A DNA stretch of 64,000 nt, from contig JAGAXW010000028.1 of NCBI GenBank assembly GCA_017847725.1, forward strand, positions 1 to 64,000, in the 5' to 3' direction. Below the pieces are notes generated by a model. The model had not been told where the DNA came from. It made no database searches and saw only the letters and a list, made by a program, of their open reading frames with translations. Within the stretch, counting starts at the first letter, position 1, and each line of letters starts with the position of its first letter. The DNA comes from Prevotella sp. Lineage in GTDB: Bacteria; Bacteroidota; Bacteroidia; Bacteroidales; Bacteroidaceae. This document shows positions 1 through 8,376 of the stretch, piece by piece. The position numbers and the translations under genes were made by a program.

Positions 1-168
1 TATTTCTCCATTTATGCAAAAAATGGAATGTCCGCAACGGGCTATATTCAGGTTAGGCAGTCGGTCAACCTTCACTTTAACAGGTTGTACTGTGCCTATA
101 TGGGATCCTGCCTGTATAGCAGTGGATACCAATGCTAAGAATACAGATACAATAACGATCTTTTTCAT
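1..168 (-). CDS. Secreted Kelch-like protein, 5' end only
   Basis: Only the first 56 codons are present; the gene runs off the left edge. The start is the ATG at 166-168. The translation opens with a basic, hydrophobic signal peptide (MKKIVIVSVFLALVSTAIQA) and then reads PNLNIARCGHSIFCING, which looks like the first strand of a Kelch beta-propeller repeat. A near-consensus promoter faces this gene: TTTG on the minus strand at 208-205 and TATTTTTA at 183-176. The gene is divergent from ettA. Secretion is well supported. The Kelch assignment rests on one partial repeat and is tentative. Confidence 0.55.
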   Translation of the reverse strand, partial: MKKIVIVSVFLALVSTAIQAGSHIGTVQPVKVKVDRLPNLNIARCGHSIFCINGEI

Positions 169-309
169 TCGTTTGTAAAAATACGAAACATTTTTTTGAA
201 TCTCCAAACTTTTTCAATAAAAAATTATCGAAAAACAATAAATTTAACGTTCGAGGGTGATTTTTCCTACCTCTACGGTTTCGTGGAGGAAGGTTACCAT
301 TTTTTTTCG

Positions 310-317
310 TATCTTTG
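310..317 (+). promoter_or_regulatory. -7 box of the ettA promoter
   Basis: TATCTTTG fits the Bacteroidetes -7 consensus TAnnTTTG and lies 25 bases before the ettA ATG at 343. No clear TTTG -33 box is seen at the usual 19-20 base spacing. Confidence 0.6.
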
Positions 318-342
318 CAGAAAATTATCAGGTAATATATAT

Positions 343-2070
343 ATGGCTACAGTTGACGACAAGAAAGTGATTTTCTCGATGGTGGGAGTGAACAAGACCA
401 TCCAGCAGAACCAGAAGCAAGTGCTCAAGAACATCTATCTCAGTTTCTTCTATGGTGCCAAGATTGGTATCATCGGCCTGAACGGCGCCGGCAAGTCTAC
501 GCTGATGAAGATTATCGCCGGACTGGACCAACAGTATCAGGGCCAGGTGGTGTGGGCTCCGGGCTACACGGTGGGCTATCTGCCGCAGGAGCCACCGCTC
601 GACGACGCGAAGACGGTGAAGGAGAACGTGATGGAGGGTGTGCAGCACGTGTACGACGCCCTGGCTGAATACGACAAGATCAATGCCGACTTCGGACTGC
701 CCGAAGTCTATGAAGACCCCGACAAGATGGACAAGCTCATGGCCCGCCAGGCTGAGCTGCAGGACATCATCGACGCCACCGACGCCTGGAACATGGACTC
801 GAAGCTCGACCGCGCCATGGCTGCACTGAAGTGCCCGCCAGGCGACTGGAGCGTGAAGAACCTGTCGGGTGGCGAGCGCCGCCGCGTGGCCCTGTGCCGG
901 CTGCTGCTGCAGAAGCCCGACGTGCTGCTGCTCGACGAGCCCACCAACCATCTGGACGCCGAGTCGATAGACTGGCTGGAGCAGCACCTGCAGCAGTATG
1001 AGGGCACGGTGATTGCCGTCACCCACGACCGCTACTTCCTCGACGACGTGGCCGAGTGGATTCTCGAGCTCGACCGCGGCGAGGGCATTCCCTGGAAGGG
1101 CAACTACTCGTCGTGGCTGGAGCAGAAGAGCCAGCGACTGGCACAGGAGGAGAAGAGCGCCTCGAAGCGCCGCAAGACGCTGGAGCGCGAGCTGGAGTGG
1201 GTGCGCATGGCCCCCAAGGCCCGCCACGCCAAGGGCAAGGCCCGTCTGAACTCCTACGAGATGATGCTCAACGAGGAGCAGAAGCAGAAGGAGGAGAAGC
1301 TGGAAATCTATATTCCCAACGGTCCGCGCCTGGGCAACAAGGTCATCGAGGCTGTGGATGTGGCCAAGACATTCCCCGAGAAGTGCCTCTTCGACCATCT
1401 TAGCTTCACGCTGCCGCCCAACGGCATCGTGGGCGTGATAGGACCCAACGGTGCGGGCAAGACCACCCTCTTCCGCCTGATGATGGGTCTCGACACGCCC
1501 GACACCGGCACGTTCAGCATCGGCGAGACGGTCAAGCTCTCGTACGTAGACCAGCAGCACAAGGACATCGACCCCGGCAAGACGGTCTATCAGGTAGTGT
1601 CGCAGGGCAACGAGACCATTCGCATGGGAGGGCGCGACGTCAACGTGCGTGCCTACCTGTCGCGCTTCAACTTCAGCGGTGCCGACCAGGAGAAGAAGTG
1701 CGGCGTGCTCTCAGGCGGCGAGCGCAACCGCCTGCATCTGGCCATCGCCCTGAAGCAGGAAGGCAACGTGCTGCTGCTTGACGAGCCCACCAACGACATC
1801 GACGTCAACACGCTGCGCGCCCTGGAAGAAGGCTTGGAGGCCTTCGCCGGCTGTGCCGTGGTCATCAGCCACGACCGCTGGTTCCTGGATCGCATCTGCA
1901 CCCACATACTCGCCTTCGAGGACAATCCCGACCGCTCTGCACCCGGGGCTCCCGCCCACAAGCCCTTCTACTTTGAAGGCAACTACTCAGAGTATGAGGC
2001 CAACAAGGCCATGCGCCTGGGACTGGAAGAGCCCAAGCGCGGCCGCTACCGCAAACTGATGGACGACTAA
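343..2070 (+). CDS. ettA: Energy-dependent translational throttle protein EttA (ABC-F ATPase)
   Basis: The 575-residue protein has two ABC ATPase domains and no membrane segments, as in ABC-F translation factors that bind the ribosomal E site. The first Walker A is GLNGAGKST near residue 46, followed by the signature LSGGERRRVALCRLLL and Walker B LLLDEPTNHLD. A charged linker is rich in Lys, Glu and Arg. The second ATPase has Walker A GPNGAGKTT, the signature LSGGERNRLHLAIAL and LLLDEPTNDID. The opening region and GYLPQEP motif match EttA rather than Uup or antibiotic-resistance ABC-F proteins. The length is close to the roughly 555 residues of the E. coli protein. The reading frame stays open upstream, but the ATG at 343 sits correctly after the promoter and begins the family N-terminus. 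The upp gene converges from the other side only 16 bases away. Confidence 0.93.
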   Translation: MATVDDKKVIFSMVGVNKTIQQNQKQVLKNIYLSFFYGAKIGIIGLNGAGKSTLMKIIAGLDQQYQGQVVWAPGYTVGYLPQEPPLDDAKTVKENVMEGVQHVYDALAEYDKINADFGLPEVYEDPDKMDKLMARQAELQDIIDATDAWNMDSKLDRAMAALKCPPGDWSVKNLSGGERRRVALCRLLLQKPDVLLLDEPTNHLDAESIDWLEQHLQQYEGTVIAVTHDRYFLDDVAEWILELDRGEGIPWKGNYSSWLEQKSQRLAQEEKSASKRRKTLERELEWVRMAPKARHAKGKARLNSYEMMLNEEQKQKEEKLEIYIPNGPRLGNKVIEAVDVAKTFPEKCLFDHLSFTLPPNGIVGVIGPNGAGKTTLFRLMMGLDTPDTGTFSIGETVKLSYVDQQHKDIDPGKTVYQVVSQGNETIRMGGRDVNVRAYLSRFNFSGADQEKKCGVLSGGERNRLHLAIALKQEGNVLLLDEPTNDIDVNTLRALEEGLEAFAGCAVVISHDRWFLDRICTHILAFEDNPDRSAPGAPAHKPFYFEGNYSEYEANKAMRLGLEEPKRGRYRKLMDD

Positions 2071-2086
2071 CACCGCATACGGGCTG

Positions 2087-2773
2087 TCACTTGTCAGCTA
2101 TCTTGCGGAAGCTCTGCAGCTTCTCACCAAAACAGAGGTCGCCACAGTCGCCGAATCCGGGTACGATATATTTATGTTCGTTCATTCCCTGGTCGATGGA
2201 TGCACACCAGATGGTGGCATCGTCGGGCAGGGATTCCTTTACCACCTCAATGCCTTCGGGAGCCGCGATGATGCAACAGACGTGTATCTTTTTAGGTTTG
2301 CCGGCCTCCAGCAGTGCCTCGACAGCGGCAGCCAGACTGCCACCCGTAGCCAGCATGGGGTCGACGATGAGCAGCGTCTTGCCCTTGACACTGGGAGTAG
2401 CGATATACTCGGCGTGTACCCCCACTTCCGTATGCTCACGATTCAGATACATCCGGAAAGCCGACACGAAAGCATTGTCGGCCTTGTCAAAGACGTTGAG
2501 GAAACCCTGATGGAAGGGCAGACCGGCACGCAGCACCGTGGCGATGACCATATCCTCCTGTTTTGTCAGGGGGATGTCCAGTGTTCCCAGCGGTGTCTTG
2601 ACCGTCTTTGGTTTATATTCCAGTGTCTTTGACAGTTCATAGGCCATCAGTTCGCCGATGCGCTCCACGTTATTGCGGAAGGTAATACGGTTTTTCTGGT
2701 AGTTTTTGTCCCTCAGTTCAGCCATATAGTGGTTGATGATACTGTTCTGTTCAGCAAAATTTACTACATTCAT
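2087..2773 (-). CDS. upp: Uracil phosphoribosyltransferase
   Basis: This 228-residue cytosolic enzyme joins uracil to PRPP to make UMP in pyrimidine salvage. The PRPP-binding loop is LLIVDPMLATGGS near residues 134-146. The C-terminal uracil-binding stretch is represented by YIVPGFGDCGDLCFG. Its length and order match the Upp family, including the longer form common in Bacteroidales. The start is the ATG at 2773. It is convergent with ettA and lies 30 bases downstream of the amidohydrolase gene on the same strand, so it may be read through from that gene. No strong terminator is visible between them. Confidence 0.93.
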   Translation of the reverse strand: MNVVNFAEQNSIINHYMAELRDKNYQKNRITFRNNVERIGELMAYELSKTLEYKPKTVKTPLGTLDIPLTKQEDMVIATVLRAGLPFHQGFLNVFDKADNAFVSAFRMYLNREHTEVGVHAEYIATPSVKGKTLLIVDPMLATGGSLAAAVEALLEAGKPKKIHVCCIIAAPEGIEVVKESLPDDATIWCASIDQGMNEHKYIVPGFGDCGDLCFGEKLQSFRKIADK

Positions 2774-2803
2774 ATTCTTTTAGGTTTTTAATACACATTA
2801 TAC

Positions 2804-4555
2804 TTACATCCCAAACACCCGTTTCCCCTCGAAGTAGGTTGCTGCCGGCTTGGCCTCGTGGATTTCGTTCACGGGGCAGGCCAGCACGTCCTTGTCGACC
2901 AGCAGGAAGTCGGCATACTTGCCTTCCCTCACGCTGCCGCGCTCGTTCTCGAGGAACATCTGTCGGGCCACGTTGATGGTCAGGGCCGTGAGTGCCTGCT
3001 CGCGGGTCAGCAGCTCTTCCGTCCAGAAGGGCTTGCCGTTTTCCTTGTGGTATACTCCCGTGACGGCAATCTCCATAATGCCGAATGGGTCGTCGGGACT
3101 GTCGCACAATGCCGGGAAGTCAGAGTGTGAGGATACATTGACGCCGTAGTCGAAGAACGACTTCATCGGATAGGCCTTGTCTTTCATTCCTTCGGGATGA
3201 TAGCGCAGCATGTCCTCACGTATCGCTTCACTGGCATGATGCCACAGCAGGCCCGCAGCCACCTGTATGTTGTGGTCGGCCATGCGCTTATAGTCCGGCT
3301 CGCTGACGCCATACACGTGAACCAGCGTATTGCGCATGTCGTCCTTTCCGCCATTGATGAAGGCGTTGACAACCTGATTGACACCCTTGTTGCCCATCAC
3401 GTGCACATGCATGGTCAGCCCCTGGTCATTCGCCTTGCGCGTGATGTCCGTCAGTTCCTCCTCCGTCCAGTTGGCAATGCCCTGATGACCGTCGGGATAG
3501 AGCGGTTCCACGATGCCCGTACCCGTTTCCACCGTGCCGTCCATGAGGATTTTAATCCACCTCGGCATGACACGCGTCGAAGCGAACTTCTTGGCGTCAA
3601 CGGCCCTGGCCAAGGCCTCGTCTACGTTCATCCAGCTTTCCATCTCGTAGGGCAGCCCCAGTACGAAGTGCAGCTTGCCGGCCTTGTCCTGCTGCTGGGC
3701 GGCCTGATAGTAGTTGGTGTTCACAAAGTAGTTACCCCATCCCTCGTGGTACATCGTGTATCCCTCTGACAACAGCTGTTGCTCGATGTCTGCCAAGTTT
3801 GCCAAAGCCCTGTCGAGAGGATAGAGGTTGTCGGCATCTATGAAGGAGCGCACGTAGGTCTGGGCCTGTTCCGACAGGAAACCGGTGGGGATGCCATGAG
3901 CATCTACCCCTATCTCGCCTCCGCGCAGTGTCGTCTTGCCTGCCGTGCCGTCGGGCTTCATGATGCCTGCCTTGACCAGCATGGCCGTATTGGTCAGTGC
4001 CTTGTGACACTCGTCGTCCAGGAAGTAGATGGGGATATCGCTGCAGATGGCGTCCAACTGCTGGCGCGTAGGCAGATGGCCCTTGAAGTTCATATAGTTC
4101 CAGCCTTGCCCGAAGACGGTTTTTGCCCCCGTCTCCTTGGCTTTCTTCACCGCAGCGGGAACGATTTCCTTGATAAACTTCTCCGGTGTATCATCAAATC
4201 CTACCGTCGTACCGATGGTTCTGAGGGCGTGCCCCAGCATGTAGTGGGCATGACCGTTGCCGCAACCGGGCATCACAAGCCCCTTGCCGGTGTAGTCCAC
4301 CACCTCGGTCTTGCCCTCTTCCACATAGGCTTCAGCTCCTGCCTTGTCGCCCACGTAGATGTACTTGCCGTCCTTCACGGCGAAGGCCTCTACTATCTTG
4401 TTATCCTCAGCAGTGAAGATTTTACCATAGACCACAAGGTCGGCCGTGGGCTGGCTCTTGCAACCGGCAAGCATGCCCACTCCAACCATGATGCCCAAAA
4501 CTGCGATGCACGAAAGCACCTTCTTGACACGCAAGCGAATCGTCTGTTTCATCAT
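2804..4555 (-). CDS. YtcJ-like amidohydrolase lipoprotein (copy 1)
   Basis: This 583-residue Amidohydro_3-type metal-dependent hydrolase is probably an exported lipoprotein. The start at 4555 (MMKQT) is chosen because it opens a signal peptide ending in the lipobox LAGC; the frame is open further upstream but that part does not resemble a protein start. The N-terminal composite domain reads ADLVVYGKIFTAEDN and VKDGKYIYVGD, followed by the metal-binding HxH motif NGHAHY. Downstream motifs are MHVHVMGNKGV and VSSHSDFPAL. The C-terminus contains TREQALTALTINVARQMF and EGKYADFLLVDKDVL. The substrate is unknown. It is a close paralogue of the gene at 6476-8203, and the two flank a carboxylesterase on the same strand, suggesting joint breakdown of an amide- or ester-containing compound. 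Confidence 0.82.
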   Translation of the reverse strand: MMKQTIRLRVKKVLSCIAVLGIMVGVGMLAGCKSQPTADLVVYGKIFTAEDNKIVEAFAVKDGKYIYVGDKAGAEAYVEEGKTEVVDYTGKGLVMPGCGNGHAHYMLGHALRTIGTTVGFDDTPEKFIKEIVPAAVKKAKETGAKTVFGQGWNYMNFKGHLPTRQQLDAICSDIPIYFLDDECHKALTNTAMLVKAGIMKPDGTAGKTTLRGGEIGVDAHGIPTGFLSEQAQTYVRSFIDADNLYPLDRALANLADIEQQLLSEGYTMYHEGWGNYFVNTNYYQAAQQQDKAGKLHFVLGLPYEMESWMNVDEALARAVDAKKFASTRVMPRWIKILMDGTVETGTGIVEPLYPDGHQGIANWTEEELTDITRKANDQGLTMHVHVMGNKGVNQVVNAFINGGKDDMRNTLVHVYGVSEPDYKRMADHNIQVAAGLLWHHASEAIREDMLRYHPEGMKDKAYPMKSFFDYGVNVSSHSDFPALCDSPDDPFGIMEIAVTGVYHKENGKPFWTEELLTREQALTALTINVARQMFLENERGSVREGKYADFLLVDKDVLACPVNEIHEAKPAATYFEGKRVFGM

Positions 4556-4683
4556 ATAAATCCTTTGGATGTTGCGCTGGGTGTCCGTGTTCGCATCTTC
4601 ACTAAAGCAGCCTTGGCAAAGGGTCTCCTGTCGTCCATCGTGATGATGTTGCCGAGAATCAATGTCAGTTTCATGCCTTTCAT
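4552..4683 (-). pseudogene. Remnant of an amidohydrolase N-terminus
   Basis: A 43-codon reading frame begins at 4683. Its residues 5-29 contain LTLILGNIITMDDRRPF and AKAALVK, the usual first strands of a YtcJ-like amidohydrolase. Where the family continues with Asp-Gly-Lys, the frame instead becomes unrelated sequence and stops at 4552-4554, overlapping the start of the downstream amidohydrolase. Its sequence differs from both intact paralogues, so it is not a simple copy of either. The likely history is deletion of most of a third amidohydrolase gene, leaving its first 30 codons fused to the leader of the next gene. It could still be translated as a short leader peptide. Confidence 0.55.
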
Positions 4684-4686
4684 GCT

Positions 4687-6399
4687 TTAAATACAATAAT
4701 ACTTAGTCAGGAAATAGGTTCTGTCCCAGTCCAGTATCTTCCGCTCTGATTCCTTCTCCACATGGATATTCTTCTCGTCGAGAATCATCAGCTGCCTGTC
4801 CTTCACGTCGTAGAGCGGCCACTCCTTGGCCTTGCCGTCGGGCGACTGTTCAGCGCTGAGCGACGGATTACCAGTCTTAGCGAACTGTACCCACATCCGG
4901 CGCATGGTCTTCGAGAAGGTCTCGTCGAGCTGTCTTCCCGTGACGCGGGTCTCCTCCGGATGATTGAATACGGTCGAGAGCTCTACTGCATGACCGCTTT
5001 TCATTAGCGGCAGGGAGGATTCGGCCGTGAAGAAATAGCCGTAGGTCTTGCCGCCGGCACTCGTCTGGTTCTCCAACAGGCGGAAGAGCGGTGCGATAAA
5101 CACAATCTGGTCAAACAGGCGATTGGTGCTGGAGTATTCAGGGGTCACGTCCTTTGCCTCCTTGCAGAAGCTTTCCACCAGCGCCTGCTCCTCCTTCGTC
5201 AATTGGCTCAACTTCTTGGCATAGCGGTCAGCGCCAAAGGCCGTCCAGCCTTCCAGTCCGACACCGCAGATGAAATAGCCCACTTCGTCCTTGTTGCAGC
5301 CCTGCAGGATGGTCAGGTCTTTTGCTGCGCCGTTTGCGTAAGCCTCGTACGGATTCTCAGGCAGCAGACTGCCGTCACGTTCCGGCCACACGCGCAGTCC
5401 GAGCAGGTCGGCTGCCGTGCCTATGAGCTTGTCTCTATCCACCTTCTGCAGGTCGGCGACGGTCTTGCAGCCGAGTGCCTCCATCAGTTCGTTCGTACAC
5501 GTGATGGCCTCTTCGGTAGACCTTGTGAAGACGGGGGAGCCGCTCTGTATAATCACTTTCTGGAAATACTGATGAGAGCCTTTTATCAGCGGTAGCAGAC
5601 TGACGCTGCCGCCACCGGCCGACTGTCCGAAAATGGTCACGTTATTGGGGTCGCCGCCAAAGGCCGCTATGTTCTCATGCACCCACTTCAAGCCCATCAC
5701 CTGGTCCATGAGCCCCAGGTTCTGCGTGTCGGGATAGTCCTTGCCGTCGGGCAGATGAGACAGATGGAGGAAGCCGAAGACGCCGAGCCTGTACTCCAGG
5801 GAAACGAGGATGACATCGGGATTCTCCTTGATGAAATTGCAACCCTCTTCGCGCGGCTCCACCGTTCCGCCTATCTCGAAGGCACCGCCGTGTATCCACA
5901 CCATGACCGGCTTACGATTGGTATGCTCCGCAGATGTGTCCGCAGACCGCCATACGTTCAGGTGCAGACAGTCTTCGCCCTTGGCATAGAGAGAGGCTAT
6001 TTGCCAGGAGTCATTCCCCTGGCACGGACTTTTCGCATTGTAATACGCCTCGTAGACACCGTCGTCAGGAACACAGTCCACCGGTGCTTTCCAGCGCAGT
6101 TCCCCAACGGGCTGCTTGCCGACAAAGGGGATGCCCTTGTAGGCAATGACATCGCCGTTCTTCCTGCCCACGAAGGTTCCGTTGATACACTTCACGGCCA
6201 GCGACTTGTCATAGTCGCCGTCGGTAATCTTCTTGTTCTCGCCATACAGGGCCGCCATTCGCTCTTTCGCTTCCTTCAGTACGTCGACGTCGGTGCCACT
6301 GGTATCGTTTGCAGGCTTACCGCCTTTGCATGCCGTCATGACGGCAACAGTGCCGCAGAAAAGGATGGCGGCCATCATCCACTGTCTCTTATTTCTCAT
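4687..6399 (-). CDS. Type B carboxylesterase lipoprotein
   Basis: This 570-residue alpha/beta-hydrolase belongs to the carboxylesterase type B family (para-nitrobenzyl esterase/cholinesterase-like). A signal peptide ends in the lipobox MTAC with lipidated Cys24, so it should be anchored in the envelope. The oxyanion-hole region is MVWIHGGAFEIGG, the early conserved stretch is GEDCLHLNVW, and the nucleophile is Ser260 in the elbow GQSAGGGS. The family segments NLGLMDQVMGLKWVHENIAAFGGDP are also present. It lies between two amidohydrolase paralogues in the same orientation and was probably acquired with them as one catabolic unit. The start is the ATG at 6399. The physiological ester is not predictable from sequence. 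Confidence 0.88.
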   Translation of the reverse strand: MRNKRQWMMAAILFCGTVAVMTACKGGKPANDTSGTDVDVLKEAKERMAALYGENKKITDGDYDKSLAVKCINGTFVGRKNGDVIAYKGIPFVGKQPVGELRWKAPVDCVPDDGVYEAYYNAKSPCQGNDSWQIASLYAKGEDCLHLNVWRSADTSAEHTNRKPVMVWIHGGAFEIGGTVEPREEGCNFIKENPDVILVSLEYRLGVFGFLHLSHLPDGKDYPDTQNLGLMDQVMGLKWVHENIAAFGGDPNNVTIFGQSAGGGSVSLLPLIKGSHQYFQKVIIQSGSPVFTRSTEEAITCTNELMEALGCKTVADLQKVDRDKLIGTAADLLGLRVWPERDGSLLPENPYEAYANGAAKDLTILQGCNKDEVGYFICGVGLEGWTAFGADRYAKKLSQLTKEEQALVESFCKEAKDVTPEYSSTNRLFDQIVFIAPLFRLLENQTSAGGKTYGYFFTAESSLPLMKSGHAVELSTVFNHPEETRVTGRQLDETFSKTMRRMWVQFAKTGNPSLSAEQSPDGKAKEWPLYDVKDRQLMILDEKNIHVEKESERKILDWDRTYFLTKYYCI

Positions 6400-6433
6400 C
6401 TTAAAATATTATCAAGGTTTAACATATTGGGAA

Positions 6434-6451
6434 GGGGGCCCTTCAGCCCCC
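6434..6451 (-). terminator. GC-rich hairpin between amidohydrolase and carboxylesterase
   Basis: GGGGGC and GCCCCC form a 6-bp all-GC stem around a 6-base loop, between the end of the upstream amidohydrolase (6476) and the start of the carboxylesterase (6399). There is no U-run after it in the direction of transcription, so it may moderate read-through or stabilise mRNA rather than fully terminate. Confidence 0.4.
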
Positions 6452-6475
6452 CTCCAGTAGTCAATGTAACAGATG

Positions 6476-8203
6476 CTACATCGAGAACACCTTCTTGCCC
6501 TCGAAGTAGGTTGCCGCCGGCTTGGCCTCGTGAATCTCGTTGGCGGGGCAGGCCAGCACGTCCTTGGTGACCAGCAGGAAGTCGGCATACTTGCCTTCCT
6601 TCACGCTGCCGCGCTCGTTCTCGAGGAACATCTGTCGGGCCACGTTGATGGTCAGGGCGGTGAGCGCCTGCTCGCGGGTCAGCAGCTCTTCCGGCCACCA
6701 GGGCTTGGCTTTCTCAGGATAGTAGACACCCGTGACCACAATCTCCATGATGCCGAACGGGTCGTCGGGACTGCCGCACAGAGCGGGGAAGTCGGAGTGG
6801 GAGGAGAAGTTGATGCCGTGGTCGAAGAACGACTTCATCGGATAGCCCTTGTCCTTCATACCCTCGGGCAGTAGGTCAGCCAGTTCGGCCTGCAGGTCGT
6901 CGGTGGCGTGATGCCACAGCATACCAGAGGTGACATAGATATTGTTGTCGGCCATGCGCTGATAGTCCGGCTCGCTGACGCCATACACGTGTACCAGCGT
7001 GTTGCGCATCTCCTTCTTGCCACCCTTGATATAGGCGTTGACAATGCGTGTGACACCCTTGTTGCCCATCACGTGTACGTGCATGGTGATGCCCTTGGCG
7101 TTGGCCTTGCGCGTGATGTCGGTCAGTTCCTCTTCCGACCAGTTGGGGATGCCCTGTTTGCCGCCAGGATAGAGCGGGTCTACAAAGCCTGTACCGCTTT
7201 CCACGGTGCCGTCCATGAAGAGCTTGATCCAGTTGGTCTTGATGTGTGCCGTCTCATATTGCTTCGTGGCGCTGGCTTTCTCCAGCGTCTTGTCCACGTC
7301 CATCCAGCTGTCCAGCTCCCATGCCGTACCCAATACGAAGTGCATGTCGCCGGCCTGGTCCATCTGCTGGGCGGCCTTATAGAAATTGTCGTTGAAGAAG
7401 TAGGAGGAATAGCCGTCGAGATACATCGTGTAGCCCTCCGACAGCAGCAGGTCCTGAATCTTGGCCATGTTACCCTTTGCGATGTCTACGGAGAAGAGGT
7501 TCTCGTTGTCCAGGAACGAGCGCACGTAGGTGCCGGCCTGCTCCATCACGTAGCCGGTAGGCGTACCGTCGGTATCCAGGATAATCCCGCCGCCGCGCAT
7601 TTCCGTCTTGCCCGGTGTGCCGTCTTCCTTGATGAGTCCGGCCTTCTTCAGCAGGATGGTGTTGGCCAGTCCCTTGTGACCTTCCTCGTCGGCAATGTAG
7701 ATGGGAATATCACTGCAGATGGCGTCCAGCTGCTTGCGGTAAGAGATGTCCTTCGGGAATCTCAGCATATCCCAGCCGCTGCCGAAGATGGCTTTCGCAC
7801 CCGTGTCCTTGGCCTTCTTGACCGCAGCAGGCACGATTTCCTTGAAGAACTTGTCCACGCCGTCGGCTCTGTCCATCACGGTTCCGACCGACTGGATGGC
7901 ATAGCCCAGCGAGTAGTGGGCGTGACCGTTGCCGCAACCAGGCATCACAAGACCCTTGCCGGTGTAGTCCACCACCTCGGTCTTGCCCTCTTCCACATAG
8001 GCTTCGGCCCCTGCCTTGTCGCCTACGTAGATGTACTTGCCGTCCTTCACGGCGAAGGCTTCTACTACCTGATTGTTCTCAGAGGTGAAAATCTTACCAT
8101 AGACCACAAGGTCGGCCGTGGGCTGGCTCTTGCAGCCGGTAAGCATACCCATCATGACACCCATCACTGCGACAAGCGTCAACATTTTCTTCATCATAGT
8201 CAT
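6476..8203 (-). CDS. YtcJ-like amidohydrolase lipoprotein (copy 2)
   Basis: This 575-residue paralogue of the gene at 2804-4555 has the same architecture: a lipoprotein signal peptide ending at LTGC, the N-terminal composite strands, HxH in NGHAHY, MHVHVMGNKGV, FSSHSDFPAL and the C-terminal TREQALTALTINVARQMF block. The start could be 8203 (MTMMKK), 8197 or 8194; 8203 is used, although 8197 gives the start most like the paralogue. The DNA of the first and last parts is nearly the same as in copy 1 while the middle is more diverged, pointing to gene conversion or selection on the substrate region. It is the first gene of the leftward cluster and has a -7 box just upstream. Confidence 0.82.
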   Translation of the reverse strand: MTMMKKMLTLVAVMGVMMGMLTGCKSQPTADLVVYGKIFTSENNQVVEAFAVKDGKYIYVGDKAGAEAYVEEGKTEVVDYTGKGLVMPGCGNGHAHYSLGYAIQSVGTVMDRADGVDKFFKEIVPAAVKKAKDTGAKAIFGSGWDMLRFPKDISYRKQLDAICSDIPIYIADEEGHKGLANTILLKKAGLIKEDGTPGKTEMRGGGIILDTDGTPTGYVMEQAGTYVRSFLDNENLFSVDIAKGNMAKIQDLLLSEGYTMYLDGYSSYFFNDNFYKAAQQMDQAGDMHFVLGTAWELDSWMDVDKTLEKASATKQYETAHIKTNWIKLFMDGTVESGTGFVDPLYPGGKQGIPNWSEEELTDITRKANAKGITMHVHVMGNKGVTRIVNAYIKGGKKEMRNTLVHVYGVSEPDYQRMADNNIYVTSGMLWHHATDDLQAELADLLPEGMKDKGYPMKSFFDHGINFSSHSDFPALCGSPDDPFGIMEIVVTGVYYPEKAKPWWPEELLTREQALTALTINVARQMFLENERGSVKEGKYADFLLVTKDVLACPANEIHEAKPAATYFEGKKVFSM

Positions 8204-8240
8204 ACGTCTTATTTTAAACATTGTTATGTATATAATATTG

Positions 8241-8248
8241 CAAAGATA
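8241..8248 (-). promoter_or_regulatory. -7 box upstream of amidohydrolase copy 2
   Basis: TATCTTTG on the minus strand lies 37 bases before the start codon at 8203. A TTTG -33 element at the expected spacing is not evident. The rest of the gap to 8376 is AT-rich, with no gene seen. Confidence 0.5.
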
Positions 8249-8376
8249 ACAATTTTCCACAAAATAATATTATGGTTCACACTGCAAGTCGCACTTTTTT
8301 GCCGATTTTGCAAGTATTTTTGCTTTTTTTGTTAATCTAATAATATCAATCACACCAAGTTATTCTCTACCGTTCA

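Noticed and set aside
8354..8364. Third copy of the ACCAAGTTATT motif as a control site
   Set aside because: It lies in the gap between two leftward genes, on the opposite strand to both, and does not precede a plus-strand gene, so no role is claimed.
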